Source of the DNA: Pseudomonas sp. MPC6
GTDB taxonomy: Bacteria > Pseudomonadota > Gammaproteobacteria > Pseudomonadales > Pseudomonadaceae
Reading direction: 5' to 3'
NCBI RefSeq assembly: GCF_006094435.1
Contig: NZ_CP034783.1
Coordinates: 6,777,169 to 6,841,168 of the forward strand
Length of the DNA stretch: 64,000 nt
A program made the translations under genes and the position numbers. The notes beneath the pieces were generated by a model, which worked only from the letters and a program-made list of their open reading frames with translations, was not told the DNA's origin and ran no database searches. The stretch's first letter is position 1. Every line of letters begins with the position of its first letter. Positions 1-10,286 of the stretch are shown piece after piece.

Positions 1-347
1 TATTTTTGCTGGTGACAGCGGTTTATCTGTTCGCCAGCACGGCGCTGGGAATATTCCTCGCCACCCTCGCCCGCTCGACACCGCAGTTCGGCCTGTTGGC
101 GATTCCGGTGATTATCCCGATGTTGCTGCTATCAGGCGGCAGTACGCCACTCGACAGCATGCCGCAATGGCTGCAATGGGTGATGCAGTGCTCGCCATCG
201 ACTCACTTCGTCAGCCTCAGCGCCGCGATACTGTTTCGCGACGCCGGCATCAGTGTGGTGTGGCCGGATTTGCTGGCACTGAGCACCATCGGTCTGCTGT
301 TTTTTACCATTGCGCTGATGCGGTTTCGCAAGAGCCTGGCGTCCTGA
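1..347 (+). CDS. ABC-2 type transporter permease, C-terminal part (YhhJ-like)
   Basis: This is the last ~115 codons of an integral membrane permease; the reading frame is open to the left edge, so the gene starts outside the window. The visible part holds three hydrophobic stretches and the ABC-2 permease signature region (PVIIPMLLLSGGSTPLDSMP followed by WLQWVMQCSPSTHF), which resembles the C-terminus of YhhJ-type exporter permeases. Such permeases work with an HlyD-type fusion protein and an ATPase, presumably encoded upstream. It ends with a short basic tail. The family is clear; the substrate cannot be inferred. Confidence 0.8.
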   Translation, partial: FLLVTAVYLFASTALGIFLATLARSTPQFGLLAIPVIIPMLLLSGGSTPLDSMPQWLQWVMQCSPSTHFVSLSAAILFRDAGISVVWPDLLALSTIGLLFFTIALMRFRKSLAS

Positions 348-385
348 CAGACCGCGTCGCCCCCTTCGCCGGAACAGCGAAAAAC

Positions 386-793
386 TTACTGAATGATGAG
401 GTTGTTGAACAACAAATCCTCGACCACCGGCTTGCCGGTCTCATCGCTCATCACTTGTCGGGTCTGCTTCAGGGCCTCCTGACGCAGCTTCTCCTTGGCC
501 TCGACATTGTTCATCGCCTCGGTGCTCTGCTGCGCAAACAACCCCACCAACTGATTACGAATCAGCGGTTCATTGGCCTTCACCAGCTTGGTCGCCTCGT
601 CCCCGGTCACCCGCAACGCCACATCAGCCTTGTAGACCTTGAGCTTCGGCGTACCGTCCAGCCCATAGTTACCCACGAACGGCGGGCTCAAGGTGATGTA
701 ATTGACCTTCGGCGCTTCACCTTCCTTGGCTTCTTCGGCCACCGCTGCCACAGGTAGAGACAGGGCCAGCAACAACATGATCCACGCTTTCAC
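386..793 (-). CDS. FliL-like flagellar basal-body-associated family protein
   Basis: A 135-residue protein with an N-terminal hydrophobic segment (AWIMLLLALSLPVAAVAEE) that reads as a signal peptide or anchor, followed by a FliL-type domain with YITLSPPFVGNY near the start. FliL proteins bind the flagellar stator and affect torque, but this copy sits outside any flagellar operon and is a paralogue of unknown role. I chose the GTG at 793 because AAGGAG lies just upstream; the longer reading to 904 adds a non-hydrophobic N-terminus in front of the signal peptide. A similarly placed FliL-like gene precedes the quinone oxidoreductase and glpT in P. aeruginosa. Confidence 0.75.
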   Translation of the reverse strand: MKAWIMLLLALSLPVAAVAEEAKEGEAPKVNYITLSPPFVGNYGLDGTPKLKVYKADVALRVTGDEATKLVKANEPLIRNQLVGLFAQQSTEAMNNVEAKEKLRQEALKQTRQVMSDETGKPVVEDLLFNNLIIQ

Positions 794-943
794 ACTTCGC
801 TCCTTATCCGGTTTGCGGCCTAGCATATCGACCCGCCGCGCCAGCACAAGCTTATAGCGGCCTATAAGGGCGGGGCATGCTCGTTGACCCTTCAATTCAC
901 ACACCTACACTTATCGGCCATCACTCCCAAAGGAATAGCCCTG

Positions 944-1921
944 ATGAAAGCCGTGCTGTGCAAAGCCTTCGGCCCTGCCGAATCGCTGGTGCTGGAAGAC
1001 GTCGCCAGCCCTGTCGCGAAGAAGAATGAAATCCTGCTGGAAGTGCACGCCGCGGGGGTGAATTTCCCCGACACGCTGATCATCGAGGGCAAATACCAGT
1101 TCAAGCCGCCCTTCCCCTTTTCCCCCGGTGGCGAAGCGGCGGGCGTGATCCGTGCGGTGGGCGAAAAAGTCAGCCACCTGAAGGTCGGCGACCGGGTCAT
1201 GGCCCTGACCGGCTGGGGCAGCTTTGCCGAAGAAGTGGCGGTGCCGGGCTATAACGCAATGCCGATCCCGCCGTCCATGGACTTCAACACCGCCGCCGCC
1301 TTCAGCATGACTTATGGCACCTCGATGCACGCGCTCAAGCAACGGGGCCATCTGCAGCCGGGTGAAACCCTGCTGGTGCTCGGCGCTTCCGGCGGTGTCG
1401 GCCTGGCAGCGGTGGAAATCGGCAAAGCCATGGGCGCCCGGGTGATCGCTGCCGCCAGCAGCGCGGAAAAACTCGCCGTGGCCAAGGCGGCCGGCGCCGA
1501 CGAGTTGATCAACTACAGCGAAACCAGCCTCAAGGACGAAATCAAGCGCCTGACCGACGGCCAGGGTGCCGACGTGATCTACGATCCGGTCGGCGGCGAC
1601 CTGTTCGACCAGGCCATCCGCGCCATCGCCTGGAACGGGCGCCTGCTGGTGGTCGGTTTCGCCAGCGGCCGCATTCCGGAACTGCCGGTTAACCTGGCGC
1701 TGCTCAAAGGTGCAGCCGTGGTCGGCGTGTTCTGGGGCTCGTTTGCCCAGCGCCAGCCTCAGGACAACGCGGCAAACTTCCAGCAATTGTTTGGCTGGTT
1801 TGCCGAGGGCAAGCTGAAGCCGCTGGTGTCGCAGGTGTATCCATTGGGCAATGCGGCGCAGGCGATCAATGATCTGGGTCAGCGCAAGGCGGTTGGCAAG
1901 GTGGTGGTACAGGTTCGCTGA
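944..1921 (+). CDS. NADPH:quinone oxidoreductase family protein (zinc-independent MDR)
   Basis: A 325-residue medium-chain dehydrogenase/reductase. An N-terminal GroES-like domain (residues 1-~120) is followed by a Rossmann domain with GASGGVG at ~147-153 for NAD(P)H binding. The zinc-ligand cysteines of alcohol dehydrogenases are absent, as in quinone oxidoreductases (QOR/zeta-crystallin), which reduce quinones or enoyl substrates in the cytoplasm. The ATG at 944 follows AAAGGAAT; the frame is open from 884 but the extension has no ribosome binding site and no family similarity. It is divergent from the FliL-like gene and shares a ~150-bp intergenic region. The exact substrate is unknown. 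Confidence 0.88.
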   Translation: MKAVLCKAFGPAESLVLEDVASPVAKKNEILLEVHAAGVNFPDTLIIEGKYQFKPPFPFSPGGEAAGVIRAVGEKVSHLKVGDRVMALTGWGSFAEEVAVPGYNAMPIPPSMDFNTAAAFSMTYGTSMHALKQRGHLQPGETLLVLGASGGVGLAAVEIGKAMGARVIAAASSAEKLAVAKAAGADELINYSETSLKDEIKRLTDGQGADVIYDPVGGDLFDQAIRAIAWNGRLLVVGFASGRIPELPVNLALLKGAAVVGVFWGSFAQRQPQDNAANFQQLFGWFAEGKLKPLVSQVYPLGNAAQAINDLGQRKAVGKVVVQVR

Positions 1922-1983
1922 ACCCCGTGGAGCGGTCTGGACCTCGAATGAATTATCCAGACCGCCTCATGACGAGCCGGACG

Positions 1984-2598
1984 CTACAACAGTTGCCGAA
2001 TCTCCTCCGGCAGCAAACTCATGTATTTGAGCACCGGGCCGCTGCGGCAGCTCCTGACAATGGTCGGCACACGCGTGTTCAGGTTGGCAATCCATTCCAG
2101 GCGCTGCTCCTTCGGTAATTGGGTGACGTGAAACACGTTCGACAGATACGCCCGGGTGTAATGAAACGGCGCGGCATCCACCCACGCAGACTCCGGGACA
2201 TTGAGCAGTTGCTCGTTGACGTCGCGACATTTCAATTTCTTGAGCCACTGGTTGGCGTGGATCGGCGAATCGAGATCCAGGCGGAATACCAGTGGAGCGA
2301 TAATTTCCTGCTTCGCAGGCTTGTCTTTATCAACCGTCCAAGGCCTGAACCGCCACTGCTCTATCGCAACCCTGCTCGCTTCGGCCAGGTCAGGATGATC
2401 GCTTTCCAGGATTCTCACCTTGCTCACCGAACCATCGGCATTGGCGATGAACTCGACTCGGACATTGCCGGTTATGCCAGCCCTCAGAAGCGCTGGAGGA
2501 TAAATCGGCTTGGGGTTGTTTTCCGGTATCAGAAAGAACTCCCCTGCCCTGATATCTGCCGATAAACCCAGCAACAGCACAAACGCAAACCACCGCAT
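1984..2598 (-). CDS. Periplasmic TonB C-terminal domain protein
   Basis: A 204-residue protein with a signal peptide (MRWFAFVLLLGLSADIRAG) and a single TonB_C domain (~residues 25-105: YPPALLRAG, GNVRVEFIANADGSV, ASRVAIEQWRFRPW). The proline-rich spacer and uncleaved N-terminal anchor of true TonB are missing. It is therefore unlikely to energise outer-membrane receptors by itself; exported TonB_C proteins of this kind are common in Pseudomonas and poorly characterised. The ATG at 2598 was chosen because GGAGGGGAGGGG stands immediately upstream and the signal peptide begins there. The C-terminal half (cysteines near CRDVN and SCRSG) has no recognised domain. Confidence 0.75.
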   Translation of the reverse strand: MRWFAFVLLLGLSADIRAGEFFLIPENNPKPIYPPALLRAGITGNVRVEFIANADGSVSKVRILESDHPDLAEASRVAIEQWRFRPWTVDKDKPAKQEIIAPLVFRLDLDSPIHANQWLKKLKCRDVNEQLLNVPESAWVDAAPFHYTRAYLSNVFHVTQLPKEQRLEWIANLNTRVPTIVRSCRSGPVLKYMSLLPEEIRQLL

Positions 2599-2921
2599 AA
2601 CCCCTCCCCTCCATGATCGAAACACTAAAACTCCCTTGCAAAGCTTACGCAGCAGCGACCTGAAACAGAACGTCGCAACCTCTCCTTTGAACGAAGGACG
2701 CTTCCCAAAAACCAGTACTCATCCGGACAGATGAGGCGCAAAGGATGGAAGTGGTAATCCTTCCTACAACGTCCTTCACTTACGTCTGAGCGACATGTTC
2801 GTAAGAGAACATACGTCCGCCATAATTTCCGCTGTTTGACCACTGAGAAGCGGTGCTATTTTCGGTAACGAAACTGTAACATTCGCATCCGCAGTCAAAA
2901 CAAGAAATCTGGAGCTTTTGA
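2599..2921. other. Intergenic region between tonB-like gene and glpT
   Basis: The 323-bp divergent region contains no convincing gene. Its right third, nearest glpT, is AT-rich and carries a TTGACC sequence at about 2836, a T/A-rich element at about 2857, and the GlpR-like palindrome listed separately. The left part shows nothing beyond the ribosome binding site of the tonB-like gene. Confidence 0.6.
2857..2876. promoter_or_regulatory. Probable GlpR operator upstream of glpT
   Basis: An inverted repeat TTTCG-GTAA-CGAAA (2860-2873) lies 48 bp before the glpT start, overlapping a candidate -10 region. Glycerol regulon operators bound by GlpR in pseudomonads have the form ATTTTCG-NNNN-CGAAAA as I recall it, and this site matches closely. 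A second half-like sequence (ACATTCG) follows. The inference is repression of glpT without glycerol-3-phosphate. Confidence 0.55.
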
Positions 2922-4271
2922 ATGTTTGCTTTCTTTCGTCCTGCCGCACATCAGGCTCCATTGCCTGAAGAAAAAATAGACAACACCTACCGTCGCCTTC
3001 GCTGGCAGATCTTCGCCGGGATTTTTATCGGCTACGCCGGTTATTACCTGCTGCGCAAAAACTTCTCCCTGGCCATGCCCTACCTGATTGAGGAGGGCTA
3101 TACCCGTGGTGAGCTGGGCCTGGCGTTGTCGGCGATTGCCATCGCCTACGGCCTGTCCAAATTCTTGATGGGCATCGTGTCCGACCGCTCCAATCCGCGT
3201 TTCTTCCTGCCCTTCGGCCTGCTGGTATCGGCCGGGGTGATGTTCATTTTCGGCTTTGCGCCCTGGGCGACGTCCAGCGTGACCATCATGTTCATCCTGC
3301 TCTTCATCAACGGCTGGGCCCAAGGCATGGGCTGGCCGCCGAGCGGGCGGACGATGGTGCACTGGTGGTCGCAGAAGGAACGCGGTGGCGTAGTGTCGTT
3401 ATGGAACGTGGCGCATAACGTTGGCGGCGGCCTGATCGGTCCGTTGTTCCTGCTCGGCATGGGCCTGTTCAATGACTGGCGCGCGGCGTTTTACGTGCCG
3501 GCGGCGGTCGCCATGGCGGTGGCGGTGTTTGCCTTCGTGACCATGCGTGACACCCCGCAATCGGTGGGCCTGCCGCCGATCGAGAAGTACAAGAACGACT
3601 ACCCGGAAGGCTACGACGCCAGCCACGAAGAAGAATTCAGCGCCAAGGAAATCTTCGTCAAATACGTGCTGCGCAACAAAATGCTCTGGTACATCGCCTT
3701 GGCTAACGTCTTCGTCTACCTGTTGCGCTACGGCGTACTGGACTGGGCACCGACCTACCTCAAGGAAGCGAAAGGCTTCACCGTGGATAAAACCTCGTGG
3801 GCGTATTTTTTCTACGAGTGGGCGGGTATTCCAGGCACGCTGTTGTGCGGCTGGATGTCGGACAAGATCTTCCGCGGCAACCGTGGCCTGACCGGTATGG
3901 TGTTCATGGCGCTGGTCACCGTGGCGACCCTGGTGTACTGGCTCAACCCGGCGGGCAACCCGACCGTCGACATGATCGCCCTGGTTTCAATCGGCTTTCT
4001 GATCTACGGCCCGGTGATGTTGATCGGCCTGCAAGCGCTGGAACTCGCACCGAAGAAAGCCGCCGGTACTGCGGCGGGCTTTACCGGGCTGTTTGGTTAC
4101 CTAGGGGGTTCGGTCGCGGCCAGTGCAGCCATGGGCTACACCGTGGACCACTTCGGCTGGGACGGCGGTTTCGTCTTGCTGATCGGCGCGTGCCTGCTGG
4201 CGATGGCCTTCCTCGCCCCGACCCTGTGGCACAAACAAGTCGCCAGTCAGAGCCGCGAAGCACTCGCCTGA
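2922..4271 (+). CDS. glpT: Glycerol-3-phosphate transporter GlpT
   Basis: A 449-residue major facilitator of the organophosphate:Pi antiporter family, close to the ~450 residues of E. coli GlpT. It exchanges external glycerol-3-phosphate for internal phosphate across the inner membrane. The N-terminus ([20 protein letters not shown]) and the loop [19 protein letters not shown] are typical of GlpT/UhpT proteins, with about 12 membrane segments in two halves joined by a charged loop (~residues 210-245). GGAG sits 7 bp before the ATG. A GlpR-like operator precedes it. Its 3' end overlaps the convergent chaC by 25 bp. GlpT is the usual uptake route for fosfomycin in Pseudomonas. Confidence 0.95.
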   Translation: MFAFFRPAAHQAPLPEEKIDNTYRRLRWQIFAGIFIGYAGYYLLRKNFSLAMPYLIEEGYTRGELGLALSAIAIAYGLSKFLMGIVSDRSNPRFFLPFGLLVSAGVMFIFGFAPWATSSVTIMFILLFINGWAQGMGWPPSGRTMVHWWSQKERGGVVSLWNVAHNVGGGLIGPLFLLGMGLFNDWRAAFYVPAAVAMAVAVFAFVTMRDTPQSVGLPPIEKYKNDYPEGYDASHEEEFSAKEIFVKYVLRNKMLWYIALANVFVYLLRYGVLDWAPTYLKEAKGFTVDKTSWAYFFYEWAGIPGTLLCGWMSDKIFRGNRGLTGMVFMALVTVATLVYWLNPAGNPTVDMIALVSIGFLIYGPVMLIGLQALELAPKKAAGTAAGFTGLFGYLGGSVAASAAMGYTVDHFGWDGGFVLLIGACLLAMAFLAPTLWHKQVASQSREALA

Positions 4272-4915
4272 TCGGCCGCTGATTTGCAGCGCTTGAGCCG
4301 CGCCTCCAGATTCCGGTCTGGCATGGCGTGGCTACGCAGGGCGCTGGCGGTCTGCTCGACATAATCGCGGGTAGTGCCGTAGCGCCCGCAAGCGTTTTCG
4401 AACACATGGCTCAGCACATGATCCGGCAAATTGCCGGCATAGCTGGGCAGGTGCCGCTCCAGTACGAATCCCAGCGCCTGAACCTGGCTGCCATCTTCAA
4501 GACGGCAGTTGAGCCAGTGCGGGCGATAGGACGGGAACGGCATCTCGCGCTGCCAAAGGGAATACAGCGAAGCCTCGAGTTGATCTTCGGGCAGACGATA
4601 GGCGAAGCCGCTGCAAGAACCGCCGCGATCCAGGCCGAACACCAGGCCCGGCACTTCCGGCGTGCCGCGATGTTCGTGGGACCACAGATATAAACCGCGA
4701 TGATAGCCATGCACCCGGCCGCGCACTCGCTCCACCGCCGGGCACTCAGGTCGCCAGATCAGCGAACCATAAGCGAACAGCCAGACCGGCCCGCCTTTAT
4801 GGCGCGCCATGGTCGACTGCATCGAGGTGAGCAATTGTTCGTGCGTAAGCTGCGGTCCCAGATCGAGCCGCGGCGGATAAGGCGAATTCAGCAATGCAGT
4901 TTCAATAGCGCTCAT
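4247..4915 (-). CDS. chaC: Glutathione-specific gamma-glutamylcyclotransferase (ChaC family)
   Basis: A 222-residue ChaC-family protein. ChaC enzymes cleave glutathione to 5-oxoproline and Cys-Gly in the cytoplasm. The substrate-binding loop YGSLIW (~residues 50-55) and the segment [14 protein letters not shown], which carries the expected catalytic glutamate, are both present. The length fits the bacterial family. It converges on glpT and the two coding ends overlap by 25 bp, so neither has an intergenic terminator. It is preceded by a ~340-bp AT-rich region. The role in this organism (glutathione turnover) is inferred from the family. Confidence 0.85.
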   Translation of the reverse strand: MSAIETALLNSPYPPRLDLGPQLTHEQLLTSMQSTMARHKGGPVWLFAYGSLIWRPECPAVERVRGRVHGYHRGLYLWSHEHRGTPEVPGLVFGLDRGGSCSGFAYRLPEDQLEASLYSLWQREMPFPSYRPHWLNCRLEDGSQVQALGFVLERHLPSYAGNLPDHVLSHVFENACGRYGTTRDYVEQTASALRSHAMPDRNLEARLKRCKSAADQASASRL

Positions 4916-5254
4916 GGGATCAGGTGTTCGGCCTCACGGAGTTACAAAATGTAAAAACTTCGACCTATTAGAAGTTATAGCAGTAAATCTAAAGCAAAAA
5001 GCACTAAGGGTTGTATATCTTTGAATATCGCTTCAATCGATTAATCAACCTTCATCCATATAGCCTAATCCCATTTAAGAAATATTTTAAATACCAGAAT
5101 GAAATAAGGATAAGCTTTCGGCAGGCATCTGTACTTCAAAACTACAAGAAATTTCCTACCGAGTTGCCAGATTAATCATCTGGTTAGCGATGGGACCGCC
5201 CACGTATAACAGCTTCCACTGAGGCGCTCGCTTAGCCGCCTCCCGGGAGTCAGA
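4916..5254. other. AT-rich intergenic/regulatory region
   Basis: This 339-bp stretch holds no open reading frame of note but is markedly AT-rich for this genome, especially 4940-5160, with elements such as ATTTAAGAAATATTTTAAAT near 5073. Such AT-rich leaders are typical targets of MvaT/H-NS-type silencers and of two-component regulators. A small imperfect dyad (CCAGATTAATCATCTGG) lies near 5166. It serves the PagP-like gene on the right and the chaC start on the left. Confidence 0.5.
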
Positions 5255-5737
5255 ATGAAGTATTCATGGATGTACGGCCTGTTCTTGCTGATCCAGACCA
5301 GTCACGCATTGGCCCTGGATACCGCCACACAAACCGCAGACAAGGGCTTCTGGTATGCGCAGACCAGTATGTATACACGGCACTATTCGCCGTCCCCTGA
5401 GCACAATAACCAACAGAATCTGCTGGGTCTGGAACGCAACCTGGCCTCTGGGGCGATATTTGGCGCGACAACGTTTCGCAATTCGTACCGCCAGCGCTCG
5501 TATTATGCGTATGCGGGCAAGCGTTATCAGCGTTCCGACTATCCGGTTTACCTGAAACTCTCCGGCGGGTTACTCCAAGGCTACAAAGGCGAACATCGGA
5601 AAAAAGTACCACTCAATCACCTGGGGATAGCGCCGGTGATCATTCCATCCGTAGGGGTGCATTACGGGCCGATCGGTGCCGAGGTCGTACTGCTGGGCAC
5701 CAATGCCGCGATGATAACCACCGGGCTGCGCTTTTAG
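5255..5737 (+). CDS. PagP-like outer-membrane beta-barrel protein
   Basis: A 160-residue exported protein: signal peptide ending near HALALD (~21), then alternating aromatic/hydrophobic strands ending in a C-terminal phenylalanine (ITTGLRF), as in outer-membrane barrels. By eye its order matches PagP: FRNSY (74-78) corresponds to the FKDSW of E. coli PagP, then YAYAGKRY, then a long PLNHLGIAPVIIPSVGVHYG block like PLPVLLPLASVGYG. PagP transfers palmitate to lipid A. The catalytic aspartate position is asparagine here (N76) while the serine (S77) is kept, so activity is uncertain. GGGAG precedes the ATG. Related Pseudomonas proteins may carry the database name glycerol-3-phosphate transporter, which the sequence does not support. 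Confidence 0.6.
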   Translation: MKYSWMYGLFLLIQTSHALALDTATQTADKGFWYAQTSMYTRHYSPSPEHNNQQNLLGLERNLASGAIFGATTFRNSYRQRSYYAYAGKRYQRSDYPVYLKLSGGLLQGYKGEHRKKVPLNHLGIAPVIIPSVGVHYGPIGAEVVLLGTNAAMITTGLRF

Positions 5738-5751
5738 GCAGCCCGGGGCAT

Positions 5752-6720
5752 TCAGGAACGTGGCGCGTAAGCGAACACATCGGCGCGCATCTGGTGGGCA
5801 TCCATTCCTGCTTCGACCAGGGCGTCCAGCGTGCCGTAGACCATCGCCGGAGAGCCGCTGGCGTACACATGCAGGGATTTGAGATCTGCAAAATCTTCGC
5901 ACACGGCTTCATGCAACATGCCGCAGCGCCCCTGCCAGCCGCATTGATCGCTGACGACTTGATGCAGGAACAGATTGGGCAGTTGCAGCCATTCGTCCCA
6001 ATGTTCGATGGCATAAAAATCTTCAGGACGACGCACGCCCCAATACAGATGCACCGGGTGCTTGAAACCCGCGGCCCGGCAATGTTCGATCAGGCTATGA
6101 ATCTGCCCCATGCCGGTACCCGCGGCGATCAGCACCAGCGGCCCCTCCGGCAATTCCGCCAGATGGGTATCGCCGAACGGCATCTCGATCCGCACCATCG
6201 AATTGCGCTGCAGTTGGTCGATCAGGCTCAGCGCACTGCTTTCGCGGGCCAATACGTGAATTTCCAGATCGCGCCCGCCATGGGGGGCCGAGGCCAGGGA
6301 GAACGCCGATTTCTCGCCATTCTCGCGCTCGATCATCAGGTACTGGCCGGCGTGATAGCGCGGCGGTTTGCCGGCCGGTGCCCGCAGACGCACGCGAAAG
6401 GTATCGCCGCCGACGTCCCTGCATTCAATGACCTGACACGACAAGCTGCGCACCGGCAATTCTCCCAGCGCGAGCACGCCATCCCACAGCACGATGCAGT
6501 CTTCCAGCGGCTCTGCTATGCAAGTGTAGAACTCGCCATGATCGCGCACACTGCCGGTCTGTTCGACCCGCCCTTCGACCAGCAGTGCGGCACACACGTG
6601 GCAATTGCCGTTGCGACAGCTTTGCGGGCATTCATAGCCCAGGCGCCGCGCGCCATCGAGAATCCGCTCGCCGGGCAGAATCTCAAGCACTGCTCCGGAA
6701 GGCTGCAAGGTTACACGCAT
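5752..6720 (-). CDS. Ferredoxin-type flavin reductase (CDP-6-deoxyglucoseen reductase-like / AscD-like)
   Basis: A 322-residue NAD(P)H-dependent reductase. The N-terminus is a plant-type [2Fe-2S] ferredoxin domain (CRNGNCHVC near 36-44, fourth cysteine in YTCIAEP), followed by a flavin-binding barrel (RYHAGQYLMI, AFSLASAPH) and an NAD-binding domain (LIAAGTGMGQIHSL, ending VFAYAP). This layout is shared with AscD/RfbI and phenol hydroxylase reductases. The ATG at 6720 shares its A with the ubiD stop codon (TGATG), showing translational coupling. In Pseudomonas this gene regularly follows ubiD; a role as electron donor to ubiquinone or flavin metabolism is inference. The longer frame to 6822 lies inside ubiD and is discarded. 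Confidence 0.82.
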   Translation of the reverse strand: MRVTLQPSGAVLEILPGERILDGARRLGYECPQSCRNGNCHVCAALLVEGRVEQTGSVRDHGEFYTCIAEPLEDCIVLWDGVLALGELPVRSLSCQVIECRDVGGDTFRVRLRAPAGKPPRYHAGQYLMIERENGEKSAFSLASAPHGGRDLEIHVLARESSALSLIDQLQRNSMVRIEMPFGDTHLAELPEGPLVLIAAGTGMGQIHSLIEHCRAAGFKHPVHLYWGVRRPEDFYAIEHWDEWLQLPNLFLHQVVSDQCGWQGRCGMLHEAVCEDFADLKSLHVYASGSPAMVYGTLDALVEAGMDAHQMRADVFAYAPRS

Positions 6721-8186
6721 CAATCTATTCCTAACTGATTCCAGATGGCATCGATCCGCTGGGTCACGGCCTCGTCCTTGACGATCACCCGGCCCCACTC
6801 GCGGGTGGTTTCGCCCGGCCATTTATGCGTGGCATCCAGGCCCATTTTCGAGCCCAGGCCGGACACCGGCGAGGCGAAGTCGAGGTAGTCGATCGGTGTG
6901 TTGTCGATCATCACCGTGTCGCGCTTGGGGTCCATGCGCGTGGTGATGGCCCAGATCACGTCGTTCCAGTCCCGAGCATTGATGTCGTCATCCGTGACGA
7001 TAACGAACTTGGTGTACATGAACTGTCGCAAAAACGACCAGACTCCGAGCATTACCCGCTTGGCATGGCCGGGATACGACTTCTTCATCGTCACGATGGC
7101 CATGCGGTACGAGCAGCCTTCGGGCGGCAGATAGAAGTCGGTGATCTCCGGGAACTGCTTCTGCAGGATCGGCACGAACACTTCATTCAACGCCACGCCG
7201 AGGATCGCCGGCTCATCCGGCGGACGGCCGGTGTAGGTGCTGTGGTAAATCGGCTTGATCCGGTGCGTGATGCGCTCGACGGTGAACACCGGGAAGCTGT
7301 CGACTTCGTTGTAGTAACCGGTGTGGTCGCCGTAGGGACCTTCGTCGGCCATTTCGCCTGGATGGATCACACCTTCGAGGATGATCTCGGCAGTGGCCGG
7401 CACTTGCAGGTCATTGCCACGGCACTTCACCAGCTCGGTGCGATTGCCGCGCAGCAGCCCGGCAAAGGCGTATTCGGAGAGGCTGTCCGGCACCGGCGTC
7501 ACGGCACCGAGAATGGTCGCCGGGTCGGCACCCAGGGCCACGGATACCGGAAACGGCTGGCCCGGATGCTTCTCGCACCACTCGCGGTAATCCAGCGCAC
7601 CGCCACGGTGACTGAGCCAGCGCATGATGACCTTGTTGCGGCCGATCACTTGCTGCCGGTAAATGCCCAGGTTCTGCCGATCCTTGTTCGGACCTTTGGT
7701 GACGGTCAGGCCCCAGGTGATCAGCGGGCCGACATCGCCAGGCCAGCAGGTCTGCACCGGCAGCATCGCCAGGTCGACGTCGTCGCCTTCGATGACCACT
7801 TCCTGGCAGATAGCGTCCTTGACGACTTTCGGCGCCATGGCGATGACCTTGCGGAAGATCGGCAGCTTGGACCACGCATCCTTCAGGCCTTTTGGTGGCT
7901 CGGGTTCCTTGAGGAACGCCAGCAACTTGCCGATCTCGCGCAACTCGCTGACCGCCTCCGCGCCCATGCCCAGCGCCACGCGCTCGGGGGTGCCGAACAG
8001 GTTGCCGAGCACCGGGATGTCATAGCCCGTGGGCTTTTCGAAAAGCAGGGCCGGACCTTTGGCACGCAAGGTGCGGTCGCAGACCTCGGTCATTTCGAGC
8101 ACTGGGGACACCGGAACCTGGATGCGCTTGAGTTCGCCGCGCGTTTCCAGACCGCTGATAAAGTCGCGCAAGTCGCGATACTGCAT
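6720..8186 (-). CDS. ubiD: 4-hydroxy-3-octaprenylbenzoate (polyprenyl) decarboxylase UbiD
   Basis: A 488-residue UbiD-family decarboxylase, the normal length. It removes the carboxyl group from the prenylated 4-hydroxybenzoate ring in ubiquinone synthesis, using prenylated FMN made by UbiX. Conserved blocks include [20 protein letters not shown] (prFMN and metal binding) and [14 protein letters not shown], which carries the catalytic acidic residues. The start reads [14 protein letters not shown], the usual UbiD N-terminus. It forms a two-gene operon with the overlapping reductase and is separated from rho by the rho terminator. Confidence 0.95.
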   Translation of the reverse strand: MQYRDLRDFISGLETRGELKRIQVPVSPVLEMTEVCDRTLRAKGPALLFEKPTGYDIPVLGNLFGTPERVALGMGAEAVSELREIGKLLAFLKEPEPPKGLKDAWSKLPIFRKVIAMAPKVVKDAICQEVVIEGDDVDLAMLPVQTCWPGDVGPLITWGLTVTKGPNKDRQNLGIYRQQVIGRNKVIMRWLSHRGGALDYREWCEKHPGQPFPVSVALGADPATILGAVTPVPDSLSEYAFAGLLRGNRTELVKCRGNDLQVPATAEIILEGVIHPGEMADEGPYGDHTGYYNEVDSFPVFTVERITHRIKPIYHSTYTGRPPDEPAILGVALNEVFVPILQKQFPEITDFYLPPEGCSYRMAIVTMKKSYPGHAKRVMLGVWSFLRQFMYTKFVIVTDDDINARDWNDVIWAITTRMDPKRDTVMIDNTPIDYLDFASPVSGLGSKMGLDATHKWPGETTREWGRVIVKDEAVTQRIDAIWNQLGID

Positions 8187-8285
8187 GCGTGAGCCTCGTG
8201 TTGGCCGTGCCGTTCGGGGGTGGCAGTTTAGCGCCGAACCCCTCTATTCAGAACCACGAACTGGCGATTGATCAAAAATCAGATA

Positions 8286-8312
8286 GCAAAAAGCCGGGTT
8301 TCCCCGGCTTCT
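8286..8312 (-). terminator. Intrinsic terminator of rho
   Basis: On the minus strand AAGCCGGG-GAAA-CCCGGCTT (8310-8291) is followed by TTTTTGC, 16 bp after the rho stop codon. It separates rho from ubiD. Confidence 0.85.
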
Positions 8313-8325
8313 TGGCCCGTTCGAC

Positions 8326-9585
<1,260 letters not shown>

Positions 9586-9781
9586 ATAGGAATGACGTAA
9601 TCATTTATGGAGGGGGGAAATTAAGCTTTTGGCTTAATGAGGCCGCGCCGCAGAGAAGGCGACAGGATCGCGTACTAATTCGAAAAGGAGTGCGTCGGCG
9701 ACGGCTAGCAGGGGGCAATGGAGAAACCAGTGCGGGGCCGAATGTACCACCTGAGTTTCGGAGCGTCTAGCCCTCTATAAC

Positions 9782-9813
9782 GAAAAAGCCCCGCGAAGTG
9801 CGGGGCCTTTTTT
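9782..9813 (-). terminator. Intrinsic terminator of trxA
   Basis: Stem GCCCCGC (9788-9794) and GCGGGGC (9800-9806) with A and T tracts on both sides, 20 bp past the trxA stop. In the trxA direction it ends in TTTTTCG; it could also work in the other direction. Confidence 0.85.
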
Positions 9814-9833
9814 CGGACACTTTACGACGACGC

Positions 9834-10163
9834 TTAGATGTTGGCGTCGAGGAAAGCCGCCAGTTGCGACTTCGACAGTGCGCCGACCTTGGTCGCTTCG
9901 ACGTTGCCGTTCTTGAACAGCATCAGTGTCGGGATCCCGCGCACGCCATGCTTGGCCGGGGTTTCCTGGTTTTCGTCGATGTTCAGTTTGGCAACGGTCA
10001 GCTTGCCAGCGTAGGTGCCAGCGATCTCGTCCAGTACCGGGGCGATCATTTTGCAAGGGCCGCACCACTCAGCCCAGTAGTCAACAAGCACAGGGCCAGC
10101 AGCCTTCAGTACTTCTTCTTCGAAGTTAGCGTCGGTGACGTGCTTGATAAGATCGCTGCTCAT
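9834..10163 (-). CDS. trxA: Thioredoxin TrxA
   Basis: A 109-residue thioredoxin, one domain, with the redox motif [11 protein letters not shown] (cysteines ~34 and 37) and the conserved cis-proline in RGIPTLMLF (~76). It reduces protein disulfides and ribonucleotide reductase in the cytoplasm, being itself reduced by thioredoxin reductase. The length and motifs are those of TrxA rather than of TlpA/DsbE-type proteins, as there is no export signal. It lies upstream of rho with an independent terminator between them. Confidence 0.97.
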   Translation of the reverse strand: MSSDLIKHVTDANFEEEVLKAAGPVLVDYWAEWCGPCKMIAPVLDEIAGTYAGKLTVAKLNIDENQETPAKHGVRGIPTLMLFKNGNVEATKVGALSKSQLAAFLDANI

Positions 10164-10286
10164 GGATGTCTCCGGGTTGTAAGCAATAAAAAAACGTGGC
10201 CCATCATAGCTGCCCTTCCCCTGTTCAGGAAGCCGCAGTTGATTGAGTCTCGCTATGGTGGTCCATGAGTTTGGGTATAGCTCAAG

